NCBI GenBank assembly: GCA_965660815.1
Contig: CBFIBG010000023.1
Coordinates: forward strand, 4,353-68,352
Length of the DNA: 64,000 bases
Source of the DNA: Glaciecola sp965660815
Lineage (GTDB): Bacteria; Pseudomonadota; Gammaproteobacteria; Enterobacterales; Alteromonadaceae
Direction of reading: 5' to 3'
The notes beneath the pieces were generated by a model, which was not told where the DNA came from, ran no database searches, and saw nothing but the letters and a program-made list of their open reading frames with translations. A program made the translations under genes and the position numbers. Below, piece by piece: positions 45,660-55,253 of this stretch (positions within the stretch are counted from its first letter, which is position 1; each line of letters starts with the position of its first letter).

Positions 45660-45811
45660 TATTTTATTACTACCTTTTAGAATTATCCAAATCCACAGCT
45701 ATTATTTCCAACTATAGCTTTATGTTTAACCTTGTATTTAACGAAAAATGTGTAGACTTGGATTGCTTCTGGCAGTAACTAATTTGTAAGCAGTTTAATA
45801 ACGTCCCTTCT

Positions 45812-46507
45812 TTAAATGAAAGCAAAAGCGTCGCCGAAGAGGTCATCTTGTTTCAAATTTAAAGGCAAAAGCGCTTTTTTTATTACCGCTGCCATTTCGA
45901 ATCTGCCTGCTACATATACTTGTAATTCAGCAAAATCAGAGTAATCTTCAAGCACAGCTTCATGAACTTTGCCTACTTGATAGTGCCAACTATCGGTAGG
46001 TGTTTCTACAACGGGCTTAAACGTAAAGTTTTTGTGCACGACGCTCAATTGGAATAAAGATTCTTTTTCATAAAGTTCGCTTTCGTCTCTTGCTCCCCAA
46101 TACAGCACTACTTCTCGCTCGGGTTGGTCGCTTAAAAGACTTAACAATATAGACTTCGCATAGCTATAACCCGTGCCACCTGCGATCAAAATCGCTTTTT
46201 TACTGCTCTTTTGTAGGAAGGCTTCTCCTAACCCTATTTCAACTAACAGGTTCTTTTCTTGTTGTGCTTTAGTGATCACTTCGTAAGCATAAGGATTTTC
46301 TGGAGCCGCCCCGATATGTAATTCAATCAGGCCATCCAAAGAAGGTTTATTGGCAATTGAAAAAGGCCTTTTATCGTTTTCTGACATAACCACTTGCAGG
46401 TATTGCCCAGCCTTGAAAAAGACTTCTTCCCCCGCGTCTAGTATCAATTTCTTTACATAAGGTGAGAGTGAGTCAATGCTAACCACATTTGTCTTGATAC
46501 GTTTCAT
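45812..46507 (-). CDS. fre: NAD(P)H-flavin reductase
   Basis: Reduces free flavins with NAD(P)H and supplies FMNH2 for FMN-dependent reactions. It has 231 residues (E. coli 233). Motifs: flavin-binding RPFSIANKP, nicotinamide-binding AILIAGGTGYSYAKSIL, and WGARDESELYEKE. It lies 90 bp downstream of ubiD on the same strand, the same ubiD-fre order as in E. coli. UbiD needs prenylated FMN, so the pairing makes metabolic sense. Confidence 0.93.
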   Translation of the reverse strand: MKRIKTNVVSIDSLSPYVKKLILDAGEEVFFKAGQYLQVVMSENDKRPFSIANKPSLDGLIELHIGAAPENPYAYEVITKAQQEKNLLVEIGLGEAFLQKSSKKAILIAGGTGYSYAKSILLSLLSDQPEREVVLYWGARDESELYEKESLFQLSVVHKNFTFKPVVETPTDSWHYQVGKVHEAVLEDYSDFAELQVYVAGRFEMAAVIKKALLPLNLKQDDLFGDAFAFI

Positions 46508-46597
46508 TTAGAACTTCCCATAATTGTTACTACTAGATATTTCAATTTTAACATAACGAGCTGCTCAAAACGGCACGCTTGATAAAAACCCGATAGT

Positions 46598-48067
46598 TTA
46601 CTCTAAAAGACCTAATTGTTCCCAAATTTCGTCTACTTTTTGCTTAACTTTGTCATCCATGACAATGGGAGTTCCCCACTCTCTATCGGTTTCCCCAGGC
46701 AGTTTATTAGTCGCATCAAGGCCCATTTTGGAACCCAATCCAGATACTGGCGAAGCAAAGTCTAAATAGTCAATAGGGGTATTTTCAATCATGGTTGTAT
46801 CACGTGCAGGATCCATCCTAGTGGTAATGGCCCAGATTACGTCATTCCAATCTCTGGCATTCACATCATCATCACAAACAATTACGAACTTAGTATACAT
46901 AAATTGTCTAAGAAATGACCAAACACCCATCATTACTCGTTTTGCATGACCAGGGTATTGTTTCTTCATGGTCACTACGGCCATTCTATAAGAGCAACCT
47001 TCAGGAGGAAGATAGAAGTCAACAATCTCAGGAAACTGCTTTTGTAAGATAGGAACGAAGACTTCATTTAACGCAACTCCCAATATAGCAGGCTCATCTG
47101 GTGGTCTTCCGGTATACGTAGAATGATAAATAGGATTATCTCTGTGGGTAATGTGGGTGACGGTCATGACAGGAAACGTATCTATTTCGTTGTAATACCC
47201 TGTATGGTCTCCATATGGTCCCTCAGGCGCCACTTCATCTTGTGCGATGTACCCTTCCAAAACAATTTCTGCTGAAGCAGGCACTTGCAAGTCGTTTGAT
47301 ACCGACTTTACGACTTCTGTTTTATCACCTCTTAGTAAACCAGCGAAGGCATATTCTGATAAAGTGTCTGGAACAGGGGTTACCGCGCCCAAAATCGTGG
47401 CTGGATCGGCACCTAATGCGACCGAAACAGGATAGGGTTCGCCTGGGTTGGTTTGACACCATTCTTTGAAATCTAACGCGCCTCCTCTATGAGAAAGCCA
47501 TCGCATGATAATTTTGTTTTTAGCGATCACTTGTTGACGATAAATTCCCAAGTTTTGTCGTTTTTTATGCGGCCCCTTTGTGACTGTTAATCCCCATGTA
47601 ATTAATGGGGCAGCGTCTCCTGGCCAACATCGCTGTATCGGCAAAGAGGCCAAATTGACGTCTTCCCCAGATACTATGTTTTCCTGGCAAGGCGCTTTTT
47701 TTATGACCTTGGCGGGCATATTTAAAACTTGTTTGAAAACGGGAATTTTACTCATTAGGTCTTTTAGACCTTTAGGCGGTTCGGGCTCTTTAAGAAAAGC
47801 CAGAAGCTTTCCAACTTCCCTAAGAGCCTCAACAGATTCTTGCCCCATTCCTAATGCGACTCTTTCGGGGGTGCCAAATAAATTCGCCAGCACAGGTACT
47901 TTGTAGCCTTTAGGGTTTTCAAATAGTATAGCGGGCCCTCCCGCTCGTAACGTACGATCTGCAATTTCAGTCATTTCAAGCTCTGGATCGACTTCAATAG
48001 TGACTCGCTTCAGCTTTCCTAATTTTTCTAATTTATTGACGAAATCGCGCAAATCTTTATATTTCAT
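46598..48067 (-). CDS. ubiD: 3-octaprenyl-4-hydroxybenzoate carboxy-lyase
   Basis: Decarboxylates 3-polyprenyl-4-hydroxybenzoate in ubiquinone synthesis with prenylated FMN from UbiX. It has 489 residues from the ATG at 48067; a longer frame to 48112 does not match the E. coli start MKYNDLRDF. Motifs: MTEIADRTLRAGGPAILFENPKGY, RCWPGDAAPLITWG, APEGPYGDHTGYYN and PDEPAILGVALNEVF. Together with fre it forms a small operon. No UbiX in the window. Confidence 0.95.
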   Translation of the reverse strand: MKYKDLRDFVNKLEKLGKLKRVTIEVDPELEMTEIADRTLRAGGPAILFENPKGYKVPVLANLFGTPERVALGMGQESVEALREVGKLLAFLKEPEPPKGLKDLMSKIPVFKQVLNMPAKVIKKAPCQENIVSGEDVNLASLPIQRCWPGDAAPLITWGLTVTKGPHKKRQNLGIYRQQVIAKNKIIMRWLSHRGGALDFKEWCQTNPGEPYPVSVALGADPATILGAVTPVPDTLSEYAFAGLLRGDKTEVVKSVSNDLQVPASAEIVLEGYIAQDEVAPEGPYGDHTGYYNEIDTFPVMTVTHITHRDNPIYHSTYTGRPPDEPAILGVALNEVFVPILQKQFPEIVDFYLPPEGCSYRMAVVTMKKQYPGHAKRVMMGVWSFLRQFMYTKFVIVCDDDVNARDWNDVIWAITTRMDPARDTTMIENTPIDYLDFASPVSGLGSKMGLDATNKLPGETDREWGTPIVMDDKVKQKVDEIWEQLGLLE

Positions 48068-48240
48068 TTGGTTTTCAGGACCTCTATTTACTTTAATGGG
48101 TGTTATACCCAACCCGTAGCTATTTTGTTTATTTTCAAATTAGACTTTACAACTAATTATTTGAACATTATTGCCGATATTTATCCAAGAAGATTTGTCA
48201 AATAAGCCGTTATTGCAATGGTTATGAGGTTTTTTTGTTC

Positions 48241-48897
48241 ATGCAATATAAATATACACATATGTACCGAACAACAATGAAAGGTTTTTGTGTTCTTTTA
48301 TTTATGACTTTTGGTGGTTTGAAGTATTCTGTAGCTGAAGAGCTAGAGGCTATTCAGGTCTATTCTCAAGATGAACTCATCGAACTAATAAATCAAAATA
48401 AACATCTCGACAGAGTGAAACAAGACCGATGTCAAATTGTCGAGGACATTGAAGCAAGAGCGGAAGTCATGCGTCTACCGTCGTTCCAATTTTTGTGGGG
48501 AGACATGTTAGCTTGGGGAGTGTGCGTAGAAAAAAGCGCTGCAACCGGGGTCCACTATATGAAACAGGCGGCTTTACAAGGACTTCCAGCAGCACTTGAG
48601 CAGTTAGGTCGATACCATCGAGCAGGTAAATTTGTAAGAAAAGATTTAGATAAAGCAATTGTATACCTTAGAGAGGCATCCTCTTTAGGCAACAAACGAG
48701 CACAATTGCAATTAGCCGATATGTTCATTGAAGGGCACGGCAGCCCGTATGATTATGCTGACAGCTATATTTGGTTGTATAATTATGTAGCGGAATCCGA
48801 CGAACAAAACTCAAAGATTGAGGCATACCTTGCCGAGCTTGAAAGGCGAATGAGTCCGATGGATATTAGGGAATTACGACGAAACCTAATCAACTGA
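48241..48897 (+). CDS. motX: Sodium-type flagellar motor protein MotX
   Basis: Periplasmic T-ring component of Na+-driven polar flagella, about 218 residues. The body matches Vibrio MotX closely: VKQDRCQIVEDIEARAEVMRLP, SFQFLWGDMLAWGVCVE, and Sel1-like repeats GLPAALEQLGRYHRAGKFV and AIVYLREASSLGNKRAQLQLAD. Signal peptide is preceded by a basic stretch. The start could be ATG 48241 (GAGG at 48226-48229), or internal ATGs at 48262 or 48277 (MKGFCVLLF). No other flagellar genes are nearby, as for motX in Vibrio. Confidence 0.88.
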   Translation: MQYKYTHMYRTTMKGFCVLLFMTFGGLKYSVAEELEAIQVYSQDELIELINQNKHLDRVKQDRCQIVEDIEARAEVMRLPSFQFLWGDMLAWGVCVEKSAATGVHYMKQAALQGLPAALEQLGRYHRAGKFVRKDLDKAIVYLREASSLGNKRAQLQLADMFIEGHGSPYDYADSYIWLYNYVAESDEQNSKIEAYLAELERRMSPMDIRELRRNLIN

Positions 48898-49029
48898 ACC
48901 GTTTTTCTCAGAAGATACGACACCCTTTATTGTAGAGAGTTTTATACAAATCGCAAAGCAACATTGCACTATCTTTCATAGGCCATTTCGATAGTTTTTC
49001 CTCGAATATATGTTTATTATTATCTTATC

Positions 49030-49035
49030 TATAAT
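49030..49035 (+). promoter_or_regulatory. -10 hexamer of purT
   Basis: TATAAT at 49030-49035, 22 bp before the chosen purT start (49057). No good -35 is visible. The transcript would have a leader of only about 14 nt, or none if the ATG at 49045 is used. Confidence 0.4.
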
Positions 49036-49056
49036 CACATAATAATGATCTTAACT

Positions 49057-50247
49057 ATGTCGCAACCTATTTCAATTGGTACTGTTTTCTCATCTACTTC
49101 AACCAAAGTTATGCTTCTTGGCGGTGGAGAGCTTGGAAAGGAAGTCGTTATTGAGCTCAAACGACTGGGGTGTCAAGTTATTGTCCTTGACCGCTACAAA
49201 AATTCTCCGGCAATGCAAGTTGCAGACAGCTGCCACGTTATTTCTATGCTCGATTCCGAGGCATTAGACACCATAATCAGAAGGGAAAATCCCGATTTTA
49301 TTGTGCCAGAGATAGAGGCTATCGCTACTGAGCAATTAATTATTTTGGAACAGGAAGGTTTTAACGTAGTACCCAGTGCTAAGGCGGCTAATTTGACGAT
49401 GAACAGAGAGGGCATTCGCAGGCTGGTAGCTGAAGAATTAAATATTCCAACTTCAGACTATAAATTTGCATCGACAAAACATGAGTTTGAAAATGCCGTC
49501 AAGCAAATAGGTTTTCCTTGTATCGTAAAGCCAATAATGAGCTCTTCGGGTAAGGGTCAAAGTTTACTGAATAGTCAAAACGATGTTGAAAATGCTTGGA
49601 ATTACGCTCAAGAGGGCGGTAGAGCAGGTAAAGGAAAAGTGATTGTTGAAGGTTTTGTCGATTTTGACTACGAAATTACTTTATTGACTGTTCGGCATGC
49701 GAATGGAACCAGTTACTGTGAACCTATTGGTCATCGACAGCAAAATGGCGATTACCGAGAAAGTTGGCAACCTCAAGCTATGTCTTTAGTTGCTCTTAAA
49801 CAAGCTCAGGATATTGCTGATCAAGTTACGTCAGCACTAGGCGGTAATGGTTTATTTGGTGTGGAATTATTCATAAAAGGAGACAGTGTGATTTTCAGTG
49901 AGGTCTCGCCACGCCCTCATGATACCGGAATGGTAACGTTAATTTCTCAAGACTTATCTGAGTTTGCACTGCACGCAAGAGCTTTTCTGGGACTACCTAT
50001 ACCAACTATTGGATTTCGCAAGCCATCAGTTTCAGTTGCGTTGCTCGTAGAAGGAGACTCCCAACAAATCAAATTCAGTAATTTAGATCAAGTGCTTAGT
50101 TTGCCAAACACCGATCTTCGATTATTCGGAAAGCCGGAAGTTTCAGGCGTGCGCAGAATGGGCGTAGCATTGGCATCAGATGAAAATCTTGAAGTAGCGC
50201 TTGAGAAAGGTTTGTTTATGGCGCAGCAGCTTAGTGTTGAATTGTAG
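49057..50247 (+). CDS. purT: Formate-dependent phosphoribosylglycinamide formyltransferase
   Basis: ATP-grasp enzyme that formylates GAR using formate, the folate-independent alternative to PurN. It has 396 residues (E. coli 392). Motifs: VMLLGGGELGKEVVIELKR, VPEIEAIATEQL, MNREGIRRLVAEELNIPTS, MSSSGKGQSLL and VSPRPHDTGMVTLISQDLSEF. An ATG at 49045 is four codons upstream; 49057 is chosen because the E. coli N-terminus lines up. No SD is visible. Confidence 0.94.
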   Translation: MSQPISIGTVFSSTSTKVMLLGGGELGKEVVIELKRLGCQVIVLDRYKNSPAMQVADSCHVISMLDSEALDTIIRRENPDFIVPEIEAIATEQLIILEQEGFNVVPSAKAANLTMNREGIRRLVAEELNIPTSDYKFASTKHEFENAVKQIGFPCIVKPIMSSSGKGQSLLNSQNDVENAWNYAQEGGRAGKGKVIVEGFVDFDYEITLLTVRHANGTSYCEPIGHRQQNGDYRESWQPQAMSLVALKQAQDIADQVTSALGGNGLFGVELFIKGDSVIFSEVSPRPHDTGMVTLISQDLSEFALHARAFLGLPIPTIGFRKPSVSVALLVEGDSQQIKFSNLDQVLSLPNTDLRLFGKPEVSGVRRMGVALASDENLEVALEKGLFMAQQLSVEL

Positions 50248-50467
50248 TTGCACTTTTTTGACCGCTCAATTCTTGCAAAGATCGCTAGGCTGGCAGTCAA
50301 CTGGGGGTATAGCAGATGCTACAGCTGGTCTAGGCGGTGTTGTTTTAGCGTCTGTAGTGACGTATACGCGCGACGAAGCTCGGACTGATTAATCCTAGTT
50401 TGACTTTTGATGTGCGGTGTTGTCACTATATGATGCTTAATAAGACGCTTTCATTTATACTATCGAC

Positions 50468-52909
50468 ATGAATAAAAAAACAAATAGCACAAGTAACGAA
50501 TCCGAGCCGTCTAAACTCAATAACGCTCATGAAAGTTCAGCCCCAACTTCAAATCTTGGTAAATCAGACCCTTTTTTTAAAAGAGAGCAGTCTAATTACG
50601 ACAATCCGGTCGCAAGCCGAGAATATTTAATTGAATTATTCAAGAAGCACCAAAGGCCACTTGCATTTAAAGAAGTGTGTACTTTAGTCAATGCTGTTGA
50701 TGAAGACAGTCGTATTGGTATACAGCGCCGACTTAGAGCGATGGAGCGAGAGCGTCAATTATCGTTTATTAACAAAGATAAAAAGTACGCCTTGCCTTCA
50801 GGTGATACGGAAGCGCTTATTCAAGGCCAAGTAATTGGTCACAGAGATGGTTATGGTTTTCTTAGAAGAAGTGACGAGGGAAAAGACCTGTTCATACCTC
50901 AAAATTTTATGTCCACATTATTGCATGACGACGTTGTTGAGGGCGTAACTGGTAAGCAGGATAGAAAAGGCAGACAAGAATTTAGACCGATTAGAATCAT
51001 AGCGAGCCGCTCAGACCCAATTGTAGGCCGATTTTTTACAGAGCAGGGTGTAAGTCTAGTTATCCCAGACGACAATCGTATAAGTCATGAAATCATCATC
51101 CCCAAAGAACATGCCAATGGCGCTAGACAAGGGCATGTAGTGATCGTTGAGATCACTCAAAGGCCAGCTAGGCAATCCAATCCTCTTGGAAAAATCATTG
51201 AGGTCTTAGGCGATCATATGGCTCCAGGTATGGAAATCGAAACTGCATTGCGAAACTTTGACATACCGCATAACTGGCCTCAATCGGTGACAAACTTCGT
51301 TCAGAAAATACCTGAAACAGTTACGCAGGATGCTAAACAGAATCGTAAGGATCTAACTAAGTTGCCACTGGTTACAATTGATGGCGAGGACGCAAGAGAT
51401 TTCGACGATGCTGTTTATTGTAATCCTTTACCCAACGGTGGATGGAAACTATACGTTGCCATAGCCGACGTGAGCAGTTACGTCAAAATTGGAACGGCGC
51501 TAGATGTTGAAGCTCAAACAAGGGCAACGTCTGTTTATTTCCCTGAAAAAGTAATACCCATGTTACCAGAGAAACTCTCAAACGGTTTATGTTCTCTCAA
51601 TCCTAATGTGGACAGACTGTGTATGGTTTGCGAAATGGAAATAAGCAGCACAGGAGAGTTGAAGACGTATCAATTTTATGAAGCGGTAATGAACTCTTTC
51701 GCGAGGCTTACCTACAATAAAGTTTGGGCAATACTAAACAATGATCCGTTGCTCAAAGAGCGATATGAAGAGCGAGTCGAAGATTTAGAAAACCTTTACA
51801 AGCTTTATAGAACGTTAAAGAAGGCCAGAACCCATCGTGGGGCGATAGAATTTGAGAGCAAAGAAACAAAGTTTGTGTTCAATGCTCAGCGTAAAATTGA
51901 TCATATCATACCGATTGAACGAAACGACGCCCACAAAATTATAGAAGAATGCATGATTATGGCCAATGTAAGTGCTGCCAAATACATTGAAAATAATAAT
52001 GCAGAAGCACTCTTTCGAGTGCATGACAAGCCTGATGAAGACCGCTTGAAAACATTTAGATCGTACCTATCAGAGGTTGGTATAGGCTTTACTGCAAGTA
52101 ATGACGTAAATCCTAACGATTTTGCAGAAGTGGCCAGTAAGATCACTAACCGCATCGACAAAGAGCTTATCCAGACTATGTTACTGCGTTCAATGAAGCA
52201 AGCCGTTTATGATGGAGCGAATATCGGTCATTTTGGGTTGTCATTACCAGCCTATGCACACTTTACTTCTCCTATCAGACGATACCCAGATTTAATCGTA
52301 CACAGAGTAATCAAGGCAATTCTAAACAAACAAGCAAATCAAAAACTTTGCAAAGGCGCAAAATTCTACACAGAAGAAGAAATCACACAGCTCGGAGAGC
52401 AATGCTCAATGGCAGAAAGGCGCGCAGACGACGCTACTAGAGATGTAGCAGATTGGTTAAAGTGCGAGTTTATGCAGGACCATGTTGGAGACGTATTCGA
52501 AGGTGTTATTGCATCAGTCACCAATTTTGGCCTGTTCGTGCGCATAGTCGATTATCAAATTGACGGTCTTATACATATCACTGCTTTAGGGAATGACTAC
52601 TTCCATTACGACGATATCAAACAATGGCTAATAGGAGAAAACAGCGGACTTGTGTATCGTCTTGGGGATGTGATTAAAATTAAAGTCGCCGCGGTCAATT
52701 TAGATGAACGTAAAATTGATCTGTTACCAGAGGCTATAGTTAATATAAAAAGTGCGAAAAGACAGTCAAAAAAATCTAATAAGTCGAAAGGTCGCCAGAA
52801 TCCATCAGGCAGTGGGGATAAAAAAAGAGCGAATAAACAGTCGACAAAATCGTCAGTGGGAAAATCGAAAAAAAGTAAAGGCGCTAGGTCTAAACTAAGG
52901 CGCAAATAA
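50468..52909 (+). CDS. rnr: Ribonuclease R
   Basis: Processive 3'-5' exoribonuclease that degrades structured RNA, 813 residues, the same length as E. coli RNase R. Order: N-terminal HTH-like and cold-shock domains (REYLIELFKKHQRPLAFKEV, GHRDGYGFLRRS), the RNB catalytic domain with DGEDARDFDDAVYC (about 305-317) and SMKQAVYDGANIGHFGL, the S1 domain (FEGVIASVTNFGLFVRIV) and a Lys-rich tail. No SD precedes the ATG, and a TATACT at 50456-50461 would put transcription start at or near it. It forms an operon with rlmB. Confidence 0.95.
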   Translation: MNKKTNSTSNESEPSKLNNAHESSAPTSNLGKSDPFFKREQSNYDNPVASREYLIELFKKHQRPLAFKEVCTLVNAVDEDSRIGIQRRLRAMERERQLSFINKDKKYALPSGDTEALIQGQVIGHRDGYGFLRRSDEGKDLFIPQNFMSTLLHDDVVEGVTGKQDRKGRQEFRPIRIIASRSDPIVGRFFTEQGVSLVIPDDNRISHEIIIPKEHANGARQGHVVIVEITQRPARQSNPLGKIIEVLGDHMAPGMEIETALRNFDIPHNWPQSVTNFVQKIPETVTQDAKQNRKDLTKLPLVTIDGEDARDFDDAVYCNPLPNGGWKLYVAIADVSSYVKIGTALDVEAQTRATSVYFPEKVIPMLPEKLSNGLCSLNPNVDRLCMVCEMEISSTGELKTYQFYEAVMNSFARLTYNKVWAILNNDPLLKERYEERVEDLENLYKLYRTLKKARTHRGAIEFESKETKFVFNAQRKIDHIIPIERNDAHKIIEECMIMANVSAAKYIENNNAEALFRVHDKPDEDRLKTFRSYLSEVGIGFTASNDVNPNDFAEVASKITNRIDKELIQTMLLRSMKQAVYDGANIGHFGLSLPAYAHFTSPIRRYPDLIVHRVIKAILNKQANQKLCKGAKFYTEEEITQLGEQCSMAERRADDATRDVADWLKCEFMQDHVGDVFEGVIASVTNFGLFVRIVDYQIDGLIHITALGNDYFHYDDIKQWLIGENSGLVYRLGDVIKIKVAAVNLDERKIDLLPEAIVNIKSAKRQSKKSNKSKGRQNPSGSGDKKRANKQSTKSSVGKSKKSKGARSKLRRK

Positions 52910-52976
52910 TGCAACAATAAATAATGCAAAAAAGCACCTCACGCCCAATGACAATTAATACAAGAGAAATAATTTA

Positions 52977-53726
52977 GTGGCTCAATCAGAATTAATTTAC
53001 GGAATACATCCTATTCATGCTGTTTTGACAAATGAACCTGAGCGTTTGTTAGAAATTATGGTCGCAAAGGGCCGCAGTGACGACAGAATGAATGAGGTTA
53101 TCAATGCGGCTCGTAAGCAAAGAGTGGCCGTACAGTTTGTGCATAGAAAAACACTTGATGACAAGACTCAGGGTCAACAGCATCAAGGGATATTAGCCAA
53201 GGTTAAACCCGCAAAAGTATTAAATGAAGATTACTTATCACACTTAGTGGTTGAAAAAGCGAAATTGAACACCCCTATTGTGCTGTTAGTCCTTGACTCG
53301 GTCACTGATCCGCACAATCTTGGTGCTTGTTTCAGAAACGCTGATGCGGCGGGTGCTGATGCTATTATTGCGCCAAAAGATAAAGCAGTTGGAATAACCC
53401 CAGTGGTAAGCAAAGTAGCCGTAGGGGCTGCACAGACAGTTCCCTTGATTCAGGTAACCAATTTGGCAAGAACGATTAGATTGTTGCAGAAAGAAGGTGT
53501 CTGGGTGGTTGGTGCTGCAGGAGAGGCCGAGCAACTAATTTATGATTGCGATTTAACCGGTCCTGTTGCGCTTGTTATGGGCGCCGAAGGTAAAGGAATG
53601 CGAAGGCTTACTCGCGAATCTTGCGATGAGTTAGTAAAGCTTCCAATGGCGGGCACAGTTTCTAGTCTGAACGTATCCGTAGCATCTGGTATATGTTTAT
53701 TTGAGGTGGTTAGGCAAAGGCGCTAA
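52977..53726 (+). CDS. rlmB: 23S rRNA (guanosine-2'-O-)-methyltransferase RlmB
   Basis: SPOUT-family methyltransferase that methylates G2251 of 23S rRNA. It has 249 residues (E. coli 243). It begins with GTG at 52977 (weak AGAG SD) and reads SELIYGIHPIHAVL, DSVTDPHNLGACFRNADAAGADAIIAP, VMGAEGKGMRRL and LPMAGTVSSLNVSVASGICLFE, the family motifs for the knotted SAM site. It lies 67 bp after rnr, as in E. coli, but what follows is the spc operon. Confidence 0.94.
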   Translation: MAQSELIYGIHPIHAVLTNEPERLLEIMVAKGRSDDRMNEVINAARKQRVAVQFVHRKTLDDKTQGQQHQGILAKVKPAKVLNEDYLSHLVVEKAKLNTPIVLLVLDSVTDPHNLGACFRNADAAGADAIIAPKDKAVGITPVVSKVAVGAAQTVPLIQVTNLARTIRLLQKEGVWVVGAAGEAEQLIYDCDLTGPVALVMGAEGKGMRRLTRESCDELVKLPMAGTVSSLNVSVASGICLFEVVRQRR

Positions 53727-53863
53727 CGCTATTTGTTGCTTAAGTTACTATTCTTATTTAAGTTATTGCTTTAGTGCTTATTTCTGACACCCAATAGTTA
53801 TGTTATCAATGTCCTTAATTTATTATTTATTTTCAAAATAACCTACACTCTAAGATTGTTTTC

Positions 53864-53880
53864 TGTTATAGTTTCGCGCC
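53864..53880 (+). promoter_or_regulatory. Promoter of the spc operon
   Basis: Extended -10 TGTTATAGT (TATAGT at 53867-53872), with a weak TACACT at 53844-53849 (spacer 17) and a GC-rich discriminator (CGCGCCC) as in stringently controlled promoters. It lies about 110 bp before rplN and supports independent expression of spc. Confidence 0.5.
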
Positions 53881-53989
53881 CTTTTTATAGGGGTATGGTC
53901 TATTTGTATTGTAAATATTTGTATTTATAAGGCATTTAGCAGCTTAGCGACTCAATTTGAGTCATAATTTTAAATAGCGGAGCACTAAC

Positions 53990-54358
53990 ATGATCCAAAT
54001 GCAAACTAACCTGGACGTTGCCGATAACTCGGGCGCTCGCAGGGTTCAGTGTATTAAGGTTCTTGGTGGCTCGCACCGTCGATATGCACACATAGGCGAC
54101 ATCATTAAAGTTACCGTAAAAGAAGCGATTCCTCGCGGTAAAGTTAAAAAAGGTGACGTTTTAAATGCAGTGGTGGTGCGTACTAGGAAAGGCGTTCGTA
54201 GAGCAGATGGTTCAACTATCCGTTTTGATAACAACGCAGCTGTTTTGCTTAATGCAAACAAGCAACCTATTGGCACGCGTATTTTTGGCCCGGTCACTCG
54301 TGAGCTTCGTGGAGATTCATTCATGAAGATTATCTCATTGGCCCCAGAAGTACTTTAA
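53990..54358 (+). CDS. rplN: 50S ribosomal protein L14
   Basis: First gene of the spc operon, 122 residues (E. coli 123). It starts MIQMQTNLDVADNSGARRVQCIKVLGG and ends RGDSFMKIISLAPEVL. A GCGGAG SD-like sequence precedes it. The upstream neighbour is rlmB rather than rpsQ, so the S10 operon is not continuous with spc here. Confidence 0.97.
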   Translation: MIQMQTNLDVADNSGARRVQCIKVLGGSHRRYAHIGDIIKVTVKEAIPRGKVKKGDVLNAVVVRTRKGVRRADGSTIRFDNNAAVLLNANKQPIGTRIFGPVTRELRGDSFMKIISLAPEVL

Positions 54359-54370
54359 GGAGTCACGATA

Positions 54371-54685
54371 ATGGCTAGAAAAATTCGTCGTGATGATGAA
54401 GTAGTCGTATTAGCGGGTAAAGACAAAGGCAAGCAAGGTAAAGTATTGCGAGTTGTAACGTCTGATGACCGCGTATTCGTAGAAGGCATCAACATAATCA
54501 AGAAGCACCAAAAGCCAAACCCTCAAGCGGGTGAGCCTGGCGGTATTATTGAAAAAGAAGCCTCTATTCATGTTTCAAATGTAGCGATTGTTAATCCAGA
54601 AACTGGAAAAGCAGATCGTGTAGGTTTCCGTTTTGAAGACGAAAAGAAAGTTCGATTCTTTAAGTCTAACGGCAACTTAGTTTAA
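54371..54685 (+). CDS. rplX: 50S ribosomal protein L24
   Basis: 104 residues. KOW-like start VVVLAGKDKGKQGKVLRVV and GGIIEKEASIHVSNVAIVNP match L24. It follows rplN by 12 bp with AAGGAGTC as a strong SD. Confidence 0.96.
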   Translation: MARKIRRDDEVVVLAGKDKGKQGKVLRVVTSDDRVFVEGINIIKKHQKPNPQAGEPGGIIEKEASIHVSNVAIVNPETGKADRVGFRFEDEKKVRFFKSNGNLV

Positions 54686-54702
54686 TTTAATTGGAGAGTA
54701 CG

Positions 54703-55242
54703 ATGGCGAAACTGCATGATTTCTATAAAGAAACAGTAGTAGCTGATCTTGCGAAGCAGTTCGGATACAAAAGCGTCATGCAAGTCCCTCGGATAGAAAA
54801 AATCACACTAAACATGGGTTTAGGTGAAGCAGTAGCAGACAAAAAGGTGCTAGAAGCAGCGCAAGCTGATATGGCAGCTATTGCTGGTCAAAAGCCAGTT
54901 GTTACTGTTGCAAGAAAATCTGTAGCGGGCTTTAAAATCCGCGAAGGTTATCCGATAGGCTGTAAAGTAACCCTACGAGGCGAGCGTATGTGGGAATTTC
55001 TTGAGCGTTTAATCTCAATTACTATTCCTCGTATCCGTGACTTCCGTGGTCTAAACCCGAAATCGTTTGACGGTAAAGGCAACTATAGCATGGGTGTGCG
55101 TGAGCAAATTATCTTCCCTGAAATCGATTTCGATAAAGTGGATAAAGTGCGCGGTATGGATATCACTATCACTACCAGTGCTGAAACTAACGAAGAAGCG
55201 CATGCCTTGTTAAGTGCATTCCGTTTCCCGTTTAGAAAATAA
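54703..55242 (+). CDS. rplE: 50S ribosomal protein L5
   Basis: 179 residues from the ATG at 54703 (GGAGAG SD); a longer frame from TTG 54691 contains the SD itself. It starts MAKLHDFYKETVVADLAKQF and contains GYPIGCKVTLRG. L5 binds 5S rRNA. In E. coli S8 represses the spc operon near this start; I did not identify the site by sequence alone. Confidence 0.96.
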   Translation: MAKLHDFYKETVVADLAKQFGYKSVMQVPRIEKITLNMGLGEAVADKKVLEAAQADMAAIAGQKPVVTVARKSVAGFKIREGYPIGCKVTLRGERMWEFLERLISITIPRIRDFRGLNPKSFDGKGNYSMGVREQIIFPEIDFDKVDKVRGMDITITTSAETNEEAHALLSAFRFPFRK

Positions 55243-55253
55243 GGTGTAGGGTT

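Noticed and set aside
50201..50392. 63-codon frame overlapping the end of purT
   Set aside because: It lies in another frame of purT for its first third; no SD; no conserved look.
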